Below, piece after piece: positions 8,728 to 19,497 of a DNA stretch of 40,475 bases (position 1 is its first letter; every line of letters begins with the position of its first letter). Position numbers and translations under genes: made by a program. Under the pieces are notes generated by a model that saw only the letters and a program-made list of their open reading frames with translations, was not told the DNA's origin and did not search any database. Source of the DNA: Actinomycetospora sp. (GTDB taxonomy: Bacteria > Actinomycetota > Actinomycetes > Mycobacteriales > Pseudonocardiaceae); the NCBI GenBank assembly GCA_029266415.1, contig JAQSWW010000008.1:1-40475 (forward strand), read 5' to 3'.

Positions 8728-10137
8728 TCAGCCGCCGTTGCCGCGGCCGCGCCCGCGACCCCGGTCGCCACCGCGGTCGTCGTCGCGGTCGCCGCCACGC
8801 CCTGCCCGGGCCTGGTCGCGCCAGCGCTCCCAGAGGCGGTCCCACGACGCCCGGGCCTGCCGCGACGCCGCGCGCCCGCGCCGCGCCTCGGACTCCGACG
8901 CGACCTCCTCCATCGGCGTCGACGCGGCCGTGGTGCGCGACGAGGGGCTCGCCGCCGACAGCGGCGCCGCGGGGATCACGGGCGGCGCGGCCACCGGGAC
9001 GGGCAGCGCGGCCAGGGGCACGCCGGCCGCCGGGGCCGCGGCCGGCGCCGGGGCGACGACGTCCGACGGCGCGCCGAGCACCCCGGCCGCGCCGGCGACA
9101 CCGAGCACCCCGACCAGTCCGGCGCCCACCGCGACGGCCCGGCGCCCGGGCCGCCACCCGCGCACGGCGTGGGCGCCGGTGGTCGTCCCGGGACGGGTCC
9201 GGGGCGGCGCCGCGGGCACCGCGGGCGCCGCGAGCGTGATCGGCCCGGTGCGGGGCTCGGGGTCAGCGGCGCTCCGGAGCTCGGCCTCGCCCAGCAGCCG
9301 CGCGGCCTCGGCGGCGGCGGGCCGGTGCGCGGGGTCGGCGTCGAGCAGGGTCTGCAGCAGCGGGGTCAGGTGGCCCGCCCGCTGGGTGGGGTGGACGACG
9401 CCGGTGGCCACCCGTGAGAGCACCTCGAGGGCGTTGCCGCCCCCGCCCGTGGGCGGGCGGCCCTCGAGCGCGGTGTACAGCGTGGCGCCGAGGGAGAACA
9501 CGTCGGCGGCCGCGGTGGCCACGCCGCCGCGGGCGAGCTCCGGGGCCATGAAGTGCGGCGTCCCGGCCACGAGATGGTCGGCGGCGGCCGGGTCGGTGTC
9601 GACGACCGCGATGCCGAAGTCGGTGACCGTCACGACGTCGTCCGCGCCGATCATGATGTTGGCGGGCTTCACGTCGCGGTGGACGATCCCGCGCTCGTGC
9701 ATCGCCGCGAGGCCCTCGGCGATCTGCGCGCCGATCGCGGCCACCCGGGCGGGCGCCAGCGGCCCCTCGCGCTCGAGCAGATCGGCCAGCGACGGCGCCG
9801 CGACGTACTCCATGACCAGACAGACCTCGCCGTCGAGCGCGACCATGTCGAAGATCGCGGCCAGCCGCGGGTGGTGCAGGCGGGCCGCGACCCGGCCCTC
9901 GCGGTGCGCCCGGTCGCGGACCAGGCGGGCGCGTGCGGCGTCGAGGGCCCGCCCGCCGTGCAGGCGCTTGATCGCGACGTCCCGGTCGAGCAGCTCGTCG
10001 TGGGCGCGCCACACCGCCGCCGAGCCGCCGCGGCCCACAGGGGCGAGCAGGAGGTACCGACCCGCCACCCGGCGGCCGGGCTCGATGGTGGCCTGCCCGT
10101 CACCGAGGGCGTTCGGCACCGAGGTCGGTGTCGACAT
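8728..10137 (-). CDS. Membrane-anchored Ser/Thr protein kinase (PknB-like, no PASTA)
   Basis: This 469-residue Hanks-type kinase has all the key parts: glycine loop GRGGSAAVW (35-43), ATP-binding Lys57 in VAIK, HRDVKPAN (153-160), DFG (173-175) and APE (198-200). A juxtamembrane Pro-rich linker leads to one transmembrane helix (about 334-355). The outer part (~110 residues) is Ala/Pro-rich and then Arg/Asp/Gly-rich, without PASTA or other sensor repeats, so what it senses is unclear. The frame is open further upstream, but ATG 10137 follows GGGAGGAGGGGC and the kinase domain begins just after. It is divergent from the desaturase gene. Confidence 0.92.
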   Translation of the reverse strand: MSTPTSVPNALGDGQATIEPGRRVAGRYLLLAPVGRGGSAAVWRAHDELLDRDVAIKRLHGGRALDAARARLVRDRAHREGRVAARLHHPRLAAIFDMVALDGEVCLVMEYVAAPSLADLLEREGPLAPARVAAIGAQIAEGLAAMHERGIVHRDVKPANIMIGADDVVTVTDFGIAVVDTDPAAADHLVAGTPHFMAPELARGGVATAAADVFSLGATLYTALEGRPPTGGGGNALEVLSRVATGVVHPTQRAGHLTPLLQTLLDADPAHRPAAAEAARLLGEAELRSAADPEPRTGPITLAAPAVPAAPPRTRPGTTTGAHAVRGWRPGRRAVAVGAGLVGVLGVAGAAGVLGAPSDVVAPAPAAAPAAGVPLAALPVPVAAPPVIPAAPLSAASPSSRTTAASTPMEEVASESEARRGRAASRQARASWDRLWERWRDQARAGRGGDRDDDRGGDRGRGRGRGNGG

Positions 10138-10376
10138 GCCCCTCCTCCCGCTGGGTTCGTGATCGGTCGTGCTGGTCCCGCTCCGTGCACGGCGCGGTCC
10201 GCTCCGTGACGGCCTATCGCGGGTCGTGACCATTCCGTTACCGAGACCTGACGGCATCCTCGCTGACTCCTCCTGACGAGGGACACGCGACCCACCCGGA
10301 CCCGTGGTGACCGGCGCCACCTCACGGGCGGTGCCCGGGGACACAGCGATCACCGACCCCCGCGGCACCACGACGC

Positions 10377-10407
10377 GGTACCGTCGGTATCGGGTACTTC
10401 AGGTACC
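10377..10407 (+). promoter_or_regulatory. Four GGTAYY boxes in the desaturase leader; rest of 10138-10447
   Basis: The 310-base gap between the kinase and desaturase genes holds GGTACC (10377), GGTATC (10386), GGTACT (10393) and GGTACC (10402), starts 9, 7 and 9 bases apart. They can be read as two tandem 15-base units, GGTACCGTCGGTATC and GGTACTTCAGGTACC, sitting 40 to 70 bases before the desaturase ATG. A lipid-responsive repressor such as a FasR/DesT-type TetR protein would fit, as inference. The rest of the gap (10138-10376) shows no gene and no convincing promoter; it must hold the kinase promoter. Confidence 0.5.
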
Positions 10408-10447
10408 TCTCGACGCACCCCGCCCCCCTCTGGAGGGAAACACCACC

Positions 10448-11644
10448 ATGGCCATCTCGGACGTCAAGGAGTTCACGCACCTGAGCGAGGCGGACGTCGC
10501 CGCGATCGGGCGCGACTTCGACGCGATCCGCCGCGACGTCGAGGCGTCGCGCGGCGAGGACGACGCGGCCTACATCCGGAGCGTCATCGCCCTGCAGCGC
10601 CGGCTGGAGATCGGCGCGCGGGTGGCGCTCGTGGGCAGCGTCCTGCCGCCGCTGTGGATCGCGGGCACCGCCGCCCTGGCCGCCTCCAAGATCATCGAGA
10701 ACATGGAGATCGGCCACAACGTCATGCACGGCCAGTGGGACTGGATGAACGATCCGGAGATCCACTCGGCGCAGTGGGAGTGGGACAACGTCTGCCCCGC
10801 CGAGCAGTGGAAGCACTCCCACAACTACCTGCACCACACGTACACGAACGTCATCGGCAAGGACAAGGACGTCGGGTACGAGATCCTCCGCGTCTCCTCC
10901 GACCAGCCGTGGCACCCCTACTACCTGGGCCAGCCGCTCTACAACGCGCTGCTGATGTTCCTGTTCCAGTGGGGCGTCGCGCTGCACGACCTCGACATCG
11001 ACGGCGCCGCGAAGCTCGACGCCGACCCCGAGGAGATGAAGGCCAAGCTGCGCCAGATCGGGCGCAAGGCCGGCAAGCAGGCGCTCAAGGATTACGTGTT
11101 CTTCCCGGCCCTGTCCGGCCCGTTCTTCCCGGCCACGATCGCCGCGAACGCGACGGCCAACCTCGTCCGCAACGTGTGGTCCTACGCGATCATCTTCTGC
11201 GGGCACTTCCCCGACGGGGCCGAGGTGTTCACCGAGGACGAGCTCGAGGGCGAGACGTGGGGCGAGTGGTACCTGCGCCAGCTGCTCGGCTCGGCGAACT
11301 TCTCCGGCGGCAAGCTCATGCACCTCATGAGCGGCAACCTCGGCTACCAGATCGAGCACCACCTGTTCCCGGACCTGCCGTCGAACCGCTACCCGGAGAT
11401 CGCGGTCAAGGTGCGCGAGATCTGCGAGCGCTGGGACCTGCCCTACACGACCGGGCCGTTCCCGACGCAGTTCTGGCAGTCGACGCGGTCGATCTGGAAG
11501 CTCTCGCTCCCGGTGGCCGGCGAGCTCAAGCGCTTCGTCGACCGCCTGACCGGCCGCGAGAAGACCGCCCCGGCGACGGCCGCCGACGTCCCGGCCCCCC
11601 GCACCGAGCCGTCGGCCCGGGTCGCGGAGCCGGTCGCCGCGTGA
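10448..11644 (+). CDS. Membrane acyl-lipid/acyl-CoA desaturase (DesA3-like)
   Basis: This 398-residue di-iron membrane desaturase introduces a double bond in a fatty acyl chain using O2 and an electron donor. The three histidine boxes are intact: HNVMH (90-94), HSHNYLHH (123-130) and QIEHH (301-305). Hydrophobic segments lie near 57-80 and 175-190, and near 245-270. The closest match I know is the mycobacterial stearoyl-CoA desaturase DesA3. There it partners with an oxidoreductase gene next door; here no reductase is adjacent. ATG 10448 follows CTGGAGGG. The Ala/Pro-rich tail is probably disordered. Tandem GGTAYY boxes upstream suggest regulated expression. Confidence 0.92.
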   Translation: MAISDVKEFTHLSEADVAAIGRDFDAIRRDVEASRGEDDAAYIRSVIALQRRLEIGARVALVGSVLPPLWIAGTAALAASKIIENMEIGHNVMHGQWDWMNDPEIHSAQWEWDNVCPAEQWKHSHNYLHHTYTNVIGKDKDVGYEILRVSSDQPWHPYYLGQPLYNALLMFLFQWGVALHDLDIDGAAKLDADPEEMKAKLRQIGRKAGKQALKDYVFFPALSGPFFPATIAANATANLVRNVWSYAIIFCGHFPDGAEVFTEDELEGETWGEWYLRQLLGSANFSGGKLMHLMSGNLGYQIEHHLFPDLPSNRYPEIAVKVREICERWDLPYTTGPFPTQFWQSTRSIWKLSLPVAGELKRFVDRLTGREKTAPATAADVPAPRTEPSARVAEPVAA

Positions 11645-11661
11645 GGTCGACGACGGCGGGC

Positions 11662-12516
11662 TCAGCCGGGCAGCGTCTCGCCGCCGGTCGGGGCGAGCAC
11701 CTCGCCGCTGTAGTACGACGAGAGCCGGTCGGACGCGAAGAACACGTACGACGGCGCGATCTCGTCGGGCGACGCGGCGCGGCCGATCGGGGCCTGCGTC
11801 CCGAACGAGTCCACCTTCTCCTCGGGCATCGTCGCCGGGATCAGCGGCGTCCACACCGGGCCCGGCGCCACGCAGTTGACGCGGATGCCCTGCGGGAGCA
11901 GCTGCTGGGACAGCGACATCGTCAGCGCGTGCACCGCGCCCTTGGCCGCCGAGTAGTCCAGCAGCGACTTGTTGCCGCGCAGGCCGTTGACCGACCCGGT
12001 GTTGATGATCGCCGACCCCTCGCCGAGGTGCGGCAGGGCGTCCTTGGTGATCCAGAAGAAGCTCGACACGTTGACGGCGAACGTGCGCTGCCACTGCTCG
12101 TCGGACAGCTCGTCGGGGGTGCTCACCGGCGTCTGCACGGCTGCGTTGTTGACCACGATGTCGAGCCCGCCGAGCTCGTCGACGGTCCGCTGCACGAGAC
12201 GTCGACAGTGGTCGCGGTCGGCGATGTCGCCGGGCAGCCGCACGCAGCGCCGGCCCTTGGCCTCGACGAGGCCCTGGGTGTGCGTCGCGTCGTCGCCCTC
12301 GGACAGGTAGCTGATGGCGACGTCGGCGCCCTCCTCGGCGAAGGCGACCGCCACGGCGCGCCCGATGCCGGAGTCACCGCCCGTGATGAGCGCCCGCCGG
12401 CCGGCGAGCAGGTCGCGGCCGACGTAGCCGCGCATCTCGTCGTTCGGCTCGGGGTCCATCGCCCCGGTGCGGCCGGGGTAGGTCTGTTCCTGCGGAGGGG
12501 GCTGCTCGGAGGTCAT
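11662..12516 (-). CDS. SDR oxidoreductase, YghA/general stress protein 39 type
   Basis: A 284-residue SDR with the N-terminal extension typical of the YghA/GSP39 group (PPPQEQTYPGRTGAMDPEPN). The cofactor motif is TGGDSGIGRAVA, NNAA is present, and the catalytic residues are Ser in NTGSVNG and YSAAK. The C-terminus has the Pro-Gly-Pro loop APGPVWTPL. These enzymes reduce aldehydes or ketones with NAD(P)H, often in stress conditions; the true substrate is unknown. ATG 12516 follows TCGGAGGTC region sequence. It converges on the desaturase gene (17-base gap). Confidence 0.92.
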   Translation of the reverse strand: MTSEQPPPQEQTYPGRTGAMDPEPNDEMRGYVGRDLLAGRRALITGGDSGIGRAVAVAFAEEGADVAISYLSEGDDATHTQGLVEAKGRRCVRLPGDIADRDHCRRLVQRTVDELGGLDIVVNNAAVQTPVSTPDELSDEQWQRTFAVNVSSFFWITKDALPHLGEGSAIINTGSVNGLRGNKSLLDYSAAKGAVHALTMSLSQQLLPQGIRVNCVAPGPVWTPLIPATMPEEKVDSFGTQAPIGRAASPDEIAPSYVFFASDRLSSYYSGEVLAPTGGETLPG

Positions 12517-12560
12517 GGCGGACGGTCTTGCCGACGGGTGCCGGGCACGAAACGCCGGGT

Positions 12561-12600
12561 GTGAGTGCTTGTCCGTGCCCCGGCACGGACAAGCACTCAC
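12561..12600 (-). terminator. Long perfect hairpin after the 12608-13120 gene
   Basis: Two 19-base arms (GTGAGTGCTTGTCCGTGCC and its exact complement) are separated by only CC. It lies 8 to 47 bases past the TGA of the upstream minus-strand gene and before the SDR start, so it most likely ends that transcript. There is no T-tract. It is unusually long and perfect for a terminator. Confidence 0.6.
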
Positions 12601-12607
12601 GAGCGCG

Positions 12608-13120
12608 CTAGCGCAAAGCGGCGATCTTGTCGAGCACGGTCTTGCGGTTCTTCGTGCGGCGCTCGTAGGCGTCGACCTTGCCGAGGTCGGTGTCGGAGAG
12701 CCCGTCGAGCTTCACCACGACGTCGGTGGCGTTCAGGTCGTCGTAGCCCTGAATGGGCAGGTCGTCCTCCACCGAGACCGCGCCCTTGGCCTCGCCCTCG
12801 GCGGTGGCCACGCCGGGCACGCGGCGCGCCTGGTCGGCGGCGGCGCCGGCCGCCCCGCCGATGCCGGAGCCGAGGCGCTGGAGCAGCGCCGGGAAGGCTT
12901 CGGCGAGCTCGCGGGTGAACTGGGCCTGGGCGCGGGCGAACGCCTGCACCCACTCCGCGGTGCGGTTGCCGGCGGCCTCCTCGGCCTCGGCGACGTTCTC
13001 CAGCAGCTCCTTGTACGCGCGCAGCGACTCCTCGCCGCCCTGGCGGGCCCGGCTCACGATCTGCTCGTTCAGGCTCCGGACCTGCTCGACCACCTGCTCG
13101 ACCCTCGGGTTGCCCGCCAT
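12608..13120 (-). CDS. Helical protein with lipid-droplet/phasin-like C-terminal module
   Basis: A 170-residue protein with no signal peptide. Residues 1-80 form long amphipathic helices (VEQVVEQVRSLNEQIVSRA, then QAFARAQAQFTRELAEA) like phasins and granule-surface proteins. The C-terminus carries DLPIQGYDDLNATDVVVKL, then GLSDTDLGKVDAYERRTKNR. The same module ends the 19498-20499 protein and is seen in actinobacterial proteins annotated as lipid-droplet-associated. ATG 13120 follows GAGGAGGAGCAG, the strongest ribosome site near. It is divergent from the formate dehydrogenase operon. A role on storage granules or membranes is inference. Confidence 0.75.
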   Translation of the reverse strand: MAGNPRVEQVVEQVRSLNEQIVSRARQGGEESLRAYKELLENVAEAEEAAGNRTAEWVQAFARAQAQFTRELAEAFPALLQRLGSGIGGAAGAAADQARRVPGVATAEGEAKGAVSVEDDLPIQGYDDLNATDVVVKLDGLSDTDLGKVDAYERRTKNRKTVLDKIAALR

Positions 13121-13265
13121 CTGCTCCTCCTCGATCGGTGCTTCGTCGCACTTCGGTGTGCCTCGTTTCCCAGGCACCGATGCGCCCAAACAGGTGAGCG
13201 TCCCGGACGCTCCGGACGCGGACGGGCACCGGGACACCGATTGTTCCGGAGACCAGGACGAGCTG

Positions 13266-13295
13266 TGTGACGCGCCTCGCAGCGGCACCTACAGT
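13266..13295 (+). promoter_or_regulatory. Candidate promoter of the formate dehydrogenase operon
   Basis: TGTGAC (13266-13271) and TACAGT (13290-13295) are separated by 18 bases and lie 38 bases before the ATG of the catalytic subunit, resembling a housekeeping-type actinobacterial promoter. A good ribosome site (GGGAGG) follows near 13320. This is a judgement by eye. Confidence 0.35.
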
Positions 13296-13333
13296 GGTGA
13301 CGACGGCAACACCGTCCGTAGGGAGGCACGACC

Positions 13334-15322
13334 ATGCGCAAGCCCCGGCACGTCCGACTCACCGAGCCCCTGGTCCGCGAGAACGGCGAGCTGCGGCCGG
13401 CCACGTGGGACGAGGCGCTCGCCCGCGCCGCGGCCGGGCTGCGCGGCGTCCCCGCCGCCGAGTTCGGCATGTTCAGCTGCTCGAAGGCCACCAACGAGAT
13501 GAACTACGCCGCGGAGAAGTTCTCGCGGGTGGTGATGGGCAGCAACAACGTCGACAGCTGCAACCGCACTTGACACGCTCCCAGCGTCGTCGGTCTGACG
13601 ACGGTGTTCGGTGCCGGCGGCGGCACCTCCGCCTACGTGGAGGCGGAGCACGCCGACCTGCTCGTGCTGTGGGGATCCAACGCGCGGGAGACCCACCCGA
13701 TCTTCTTCCACCACGTGCTGCAGGGGCTGCGCAACGGCGCCCGGATGTACTCGGTCGACCCGCGGTACACGTCCACGGCGCGCTGGGCCGACGCGTGGCT
13801 CGGGCTCGACGTGGGCACCGACATCGCGCTGGCCAACGCGATCGGCCGCGAGATCATCCACGCGGGCCTGGTCAACCGCCCGTTCGTCGACCGCGCCACC
13901 TCCGGCTTCGACGAGTACGCCGCGACCGTCGAGCCGTACACGCTCGAGCGGGCCGAGGAGATCACCGGCGTGCCCGCCGCGACGATCCGCGAGCTCGCGC
14001 ACGCCTACGCCCGCGCCGACCGCGCGCAGATCTGCTGGACGCTCGGCATCACCGAGCACCACAACGCCGCCGACTACGTCTTCGCGCTGATCAACCTGGC
14101 GCTGCTCACCGGCCACGTCGGCCGCTACGGCTCGGGCCTGGTGCCCCTGCGCGGGCAGAACAACGTCCAGGGCGGCGGCGACATGGGCGCCATCCCGGCC
14201 AAGCTGCCCGGCGGCTACGACGTCGGCGACGAGAAGGCCCGCGCGCGGTTCGCGCAGGTCTGGGGCACCGACGACTACCCGCGCGAGCCGGGCATGCACC
14301 TGTCCCAGATGTTCGAGGCGATGGAGCGCGGCGAGCTCAAGGCCCTGTACTGCATCGGGGAGAACCCGGCCGAGTCCGAGGCCAACGCCACCCACGCCCG
14401 CCACCTGCTGGAGGGCCTGGACACACTGATCGTCCAGGACATCTTCCGCACGGCCACGGCGGAGCTGGCCGACGTCGTGTTCCCGGCGACGGCCGACTGG
14501 TGCGAGTACGAGGGCACGGTCACCAACTCCGAGCGGCGCGTGCAGCGCGTCCGCAAGGCGATCGAGCCGCCGGGGCAGGCGCGCCCGGACACCCACATCA
14601 TCAGCGCGCTGGCCACCGAGCTGGGCCACGACTGGGGCCAGCCCACGGCCGAGCAGGTGTGGGACGAGCTGCGCTCGGTGTCGCTGAACTGGCACGCCGG
14701 CATGAGCTACGCCCGCCTCGACGCGCTCGGGGGGCTGCAGTGGCCGTGCCCGTCGGAGGACCACCCGGGCACGCCGCTGATGCACGCGCGCCTGTGGTCC
14801 GACGACCCCGACGAGCGCGGACGGCCCGCGCCGTTCACGCCCGTGGAGCACGTCGCGCCGGTCGACGCGCTCGACGACGAGTACCCGATCCGCCTCACCA
14901 CCGTCCGGCTGCTCGACGCCTACAACTCCGGGGTGCAGTCCGGCGGCTACTCGTCGCCGCTGCGCGTCCGCGAGTCGCTGCGCATCGACGCCCAGGACGC
15001 CGACCGCCTCGGCATCGCCGACGGCGAGCGGGTGCGCGTGGTGTCGCGGCGCGGGGCGGTGGAGGCGCCGGTGGGGATCGATCCCTCGCTGCGACCGGGC
15101 CTCGCGTCGTTCACCCCGCACTTCACCGAGGAGGTCGACGTCAACGTGCTGACCAACGACGCCTGGGACCCCAAGTCGGGGACCTCGGAGTTCAAGGCGA
15201 CGGCGATCCGGGTGGAGAAGCTGCGGGACGCGGAGCATCGAGGGGAGCACGCCGATGGGGGAGCCGGACCATCTGGTGTCGTGGCCGCGGAGAGCCGTCC
15301 GATGCCGGTGGCGGGGGCCTGA
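13334..15322 (+). CDS. fdhA: Formate dehydrogenase catalytic subunit, selenoprotein (TGA = Sec80)
   Basis: This is one 662-residue enzyme whose frame is interrupted by TGA at 13571-13573. The context NVDSCNRT-TGA-HAPSVVGL matches the active site of formate dehydrogenases (Sec or Cys followed by His, then P/S-V-AGL), and the frame continues unbroken after it, so TGA is read as selenocysteine 80. A SECIS hairpin follows. The Mo/W-bis-MGD domain shows WGSNARETHP, GQNNVQGGGDMG, FRTATAELADVVFPA and a C-terminal dinucleotide-binding domain (LDAYNSGVQSGGYSSPLR). The usual N-terminal [4Fe-4S] domain is missing; it is fused to the third gene. The enzyme oxidises formate to CO2, or the reverse. It is first in an operon with the two electron-transfer subunits. 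Confidence 0.93.
13574..13606 (+). promoter_or_regulatory. Bacterial SECIS element of fdhA
   Basis: Right after the TGA, CGTCGTC (13585-13591) and GACGACG (13597-13603) pair around the loop GGTCT (13592-13596); two more pairs lie below a mismatch. From memory, E. coli fdhF also has 18 bases between UGA and an apical GGUCU loop. Spacing and loop are therefore the same, while the stem bases differ. SelB would bind this loop to deliver Sec-tRNA. Confidence 0.85.
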
Positions 15323-15325
15323 CGC

Positions 15326-17283
<1,958 letters not shown>

Positions 17284-17287
<4 letters not shown>

Positions 17288-18498
17288 CGGACACGCAGCG
17301 ATCGGTGACCCCGGCGGACCCGGCCTCGGGCAAGGGCCCGGCCGGTGACGGCGGCGGCTCCGCGGGACCGCCGGACGGCCAGCCGCTCGACGGCGCCAGC
17401 GAGGCCGCCGAGGGCGCCGCGGTCCCCGGCGTCGACGCCTCGGGTCCACCGCCCGGCGAGCGCACCGACGGCGACACCCGTCCCGCGGCCCCGGTCGGGC
17501 CGACGGTGGCCGATCCGGTCGCGCCGCACCGCGGTGCCGAGGAGCGCGTCAGCACCGGGGCGGTGATGCTCGGGACGATCCGGCGCCGCGTCTCGCTGAC
17601 CCTGGACGGCCGCGAGGTGCGGGTGCCCGAGGGCGCCACGATCCTCGACGCCCTGCACGACGAGGGCACGCCCGCGCAGGCCGACACCCCCACGATCTGC
17701 TGGGCGCCCAACATGGACCCGATCAACGCGTGCCGCGTGTGCGTGGTCGAGGTCGAGGGCTCCCGGGCGCTCGTCCCGTCGTGCGCGCGCCGGTGCGAGG
17801 ACGGCATGGAGGTCAAGACCGACACCGAGAAGGTCCGCCACAGCCGGCGCATGGTGCTGGAGCTGCTCGGGTCGTCGGTGGCCATGGACCGCGCGAGCGC
17901 CGACGTGCAGCGCTGGATGACCGACTACGGCGTCGACACGGCGCGCTACGGCCCGCCCGCTCCCCCGGCCGCGGCCGGCGAGCGCGACCGCCGCCACCCG
18001 GGCCACCACCACGCCCCCGACGGCGCCACCGCGGCCACCGTGCACCAGCCGGTCAAGATCGACAACGACCTCTACGTGCGCGACTACTCCCGCTGCGTCC
18101 TCTGCTACAAGTGCGTCAACGCGTGCGGCAGCGACGCCCAGTTCACGTTCGCGATCACCGCGGCCGGACGCGGGTTCGACGCCCGCATCGCCACGGAGTA
18201 CGACGTCACGCTGCCGGAGTCGGCGTGCGTGTACTGCGGCAACTGCATCGGCGTCTGTCCCACCGGGGCGCTGATCTCGCGCAGCGAGTACGACCTGCGC
18301 GAGGCCGGCGAGTGGCACCCCGAGGAGGAGACGGTGACCACCACCATCTGCTCGTTCTGCGGTGTCGGCTGCAACCTCGAGCTGCACGTCCAGCAGAACC
18401 AGATCGTCAACGTCACGAGCCCCGCCGACCACTCGGTGACCCACGGGCACCTGTGCATCAAGGGCCGCTTCGGGTTCCAGCACGTCCAGAACCTGTGA
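17284..18498 (+). CDS. Formate dehydrogenase iron-sulfur subunit carrying the displaced FdhA [4Fe-4S] domain
   Basis: This 404-residue protein begins with ~95 disordered residues. A NuoG-like [2Fe-2S] domain follows (C139, C150, C153, C167), then a His/Pro-rich linker and two ferredoxin-type [4Fe-4S] sets (C271-C281 and C315-C325). The C-terminus (353-404) has CSFCGVGC, then LCIKGRFGF. That is the cluster domain that normally opens the molybdopterin subunit, including the electron-relay Lys393. The protein stops exactly where the fdhA product begins in sequence logic. The His-Cys cluster usually found between the [2Fe-2S] and ferredoxin parts is absent. ATG 17284 overlaps the upstream TGA. 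Confidence 0.92.
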
Positions 18499-18644
18499 GC
18501 CACGCGGGTCAGGTGCGGTGATCGTTCGGCCGAACCCGCGCGGCCGTCGGGTGCCACTCTCGGCGTGGTCCTTCTCGGGGAGCGTCCTCTGCTGGTTGGG
18601 TCCGGAGGAACCAGTGTGTCCATCGACGACGAAGGAGGCACGCC

Positions 18645-18872
18645 GTGGCGAAGACGCAGGACGGCGACCGCACCGAGCAGGTCCTGGCGGGCCTGCACCA
18701 GCTCGTCGAGGCCGGCCGGGTGGAGGACGTCGAGGCCGTGCTGACCACCCTCATCGAGAGCGAGCCCGCGCAGGACCCGACCGTCGAGGAGCGCGAGACC
18801 CGCTCGTACGCCGAGGGCATGCGCGACGGGATCGCGCTCGCCCGGGCCGCCACCGGCTCGGACGACAGCTGA
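18645..18872 (+). CDS. Small hypothetical protein downstream of the formate dehydrogenase operon
   Basis: A 75-residue acidic helical protein (EQVLAGLHQLVEAGRVEDVEAVL, then ETRSYAEGMRDGIALARA). It has no cysteines, so it carries no metal cluster. GTG 18645 follows GAAGGAGG. It lies 146 bases after the third formate dehydrogenase gene, so it may or may not share that transcript. I recognise no family. The 146-base gap has no gene; a short inverted repeat (CTGGTT / AACCAG) lies near 18590-18613. Confidence 0.6.
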   Translation: MAKTQDGDRTEQVLAGLHQLVEAGRVEDVEAVLTTLIESEPAQDPTVEERETRSYAEGMRDGIALARAATGSDDS

Positions 18873-18939
18873 GCCGCACCGCCGACGGCGTCCGCGCGGT
18901 CCACCAGCGGGCCGCGACCCACTCACGAGGAGCCATCAG

Positions 18940-19428
18940 ATGACCGCGGCCGTGGCCGACGACCGTCCCGCCGCCCCGCCCCTCGCGGAGGCCGCGCCCG
19001 GTCCCGCGCCGGTCGCCGGGACGGGCTCGGCACCCGCACCGGCAGCGCCGCCGTCGGCGTCGGACCGTCTCCGCGCCCTGGCGGTGACGATGATCGACCG
19101 CCTGGCCGCGGCGGCCACGGCCAAGGTGGAGGAGGTGTCCGACCGGCTCGGCGACATGGCCGCGGACGCCGCGAAGGGCGCGCTCGACGGGGCGGGCGCC
19201 GGCAAGGGCGTCTTCGCCAACGCCGCGATCCAGGGTGCGCTCGCCAAGCTGCAGGGCCGCAACCCCGTCTGGGCGGCGATCAAGGGCGGGGTGTCGGCGA
19301 TGAGCCCGGGGACCAAGGCGCTCCTGGGGCTGTTGCTGATCCTGGTCGCGGTGCTCTCGCCGGTGCTGCTGATCGTGCTGGCGCTGGTGCTGCTGGTCGC
19401 CGCGATCGTGGGCGCGGTCCGCAGCTGA
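18940..19428 (+). CDS. Hypothetical membrane protein with C-terminal hydrophobic hairpin
   Basis: A 162-residue protein with three parts: a Pro/Ala-rich disordered N-terminus (~40 residues), an amphipathic helical middle (RLRALAVTMIDRLAAAATAKV and onward), and a very hydrophobic C-terminus (about 125-160) long enough for two membrane passes. It is followed by a strong hairpin shared with the convergent 19498-20499 gene. ATG follows CACGAGGAGCC. No known family. Its position next to a lipid-droplet-like protein suggests membrane or granule association, as inference. Confidence 0.65.
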   Translation: MTAAVADDRPAAPPLAEAAPGPAPVAGTGSAPAPAAPPSASDRLRALAVTMIDRLAAAATAKVEEVSDRLGDMAADAAKGALDGAGAGKGVFANAAIQGALAKLQGRNPVWAAIKGGVSAMSPGTKALLGLLLILVAVLSPVLLIVLALVLLVAAIVGAVRS

Positions 19429-19447
19429 CGGTCGTGGGAGACGCGAA

Positions 19448-19477
19448 CGGCCGGGTCCCCGTTCGGGGACCCGGCCG
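19448..19477. terminator. Bidirectional hairpin terminator between convergent genes
   Basis: A 13-bp perfect stem (CGGCCGGGTCCCC / GGGGACCCGGCCG) with loop GTTC lies 19 bases after one stop codon and 20 before the other, between convergent genes. It can serve both strands. Confidence 0.75.
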
Positions 19478-19497
19478 AACCGTCGTGGTGCGTCCGC

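Noticed and set aside
13571-13573. TGA as a nonsense mutation making fdhA a pseudogene
   Set aside because: It lies precisely at the known Sec residue, the frame continues with full homology, and a SECIS hairpin follows.
18585-18615. Possible tRNA (selC-like) in the gap after the formate dehydrogenase operon
   Set aside because: The repeat is only 6 bp; there is no acceptor stem, no TTCGA arm and not enough length for a Sec tRNA.
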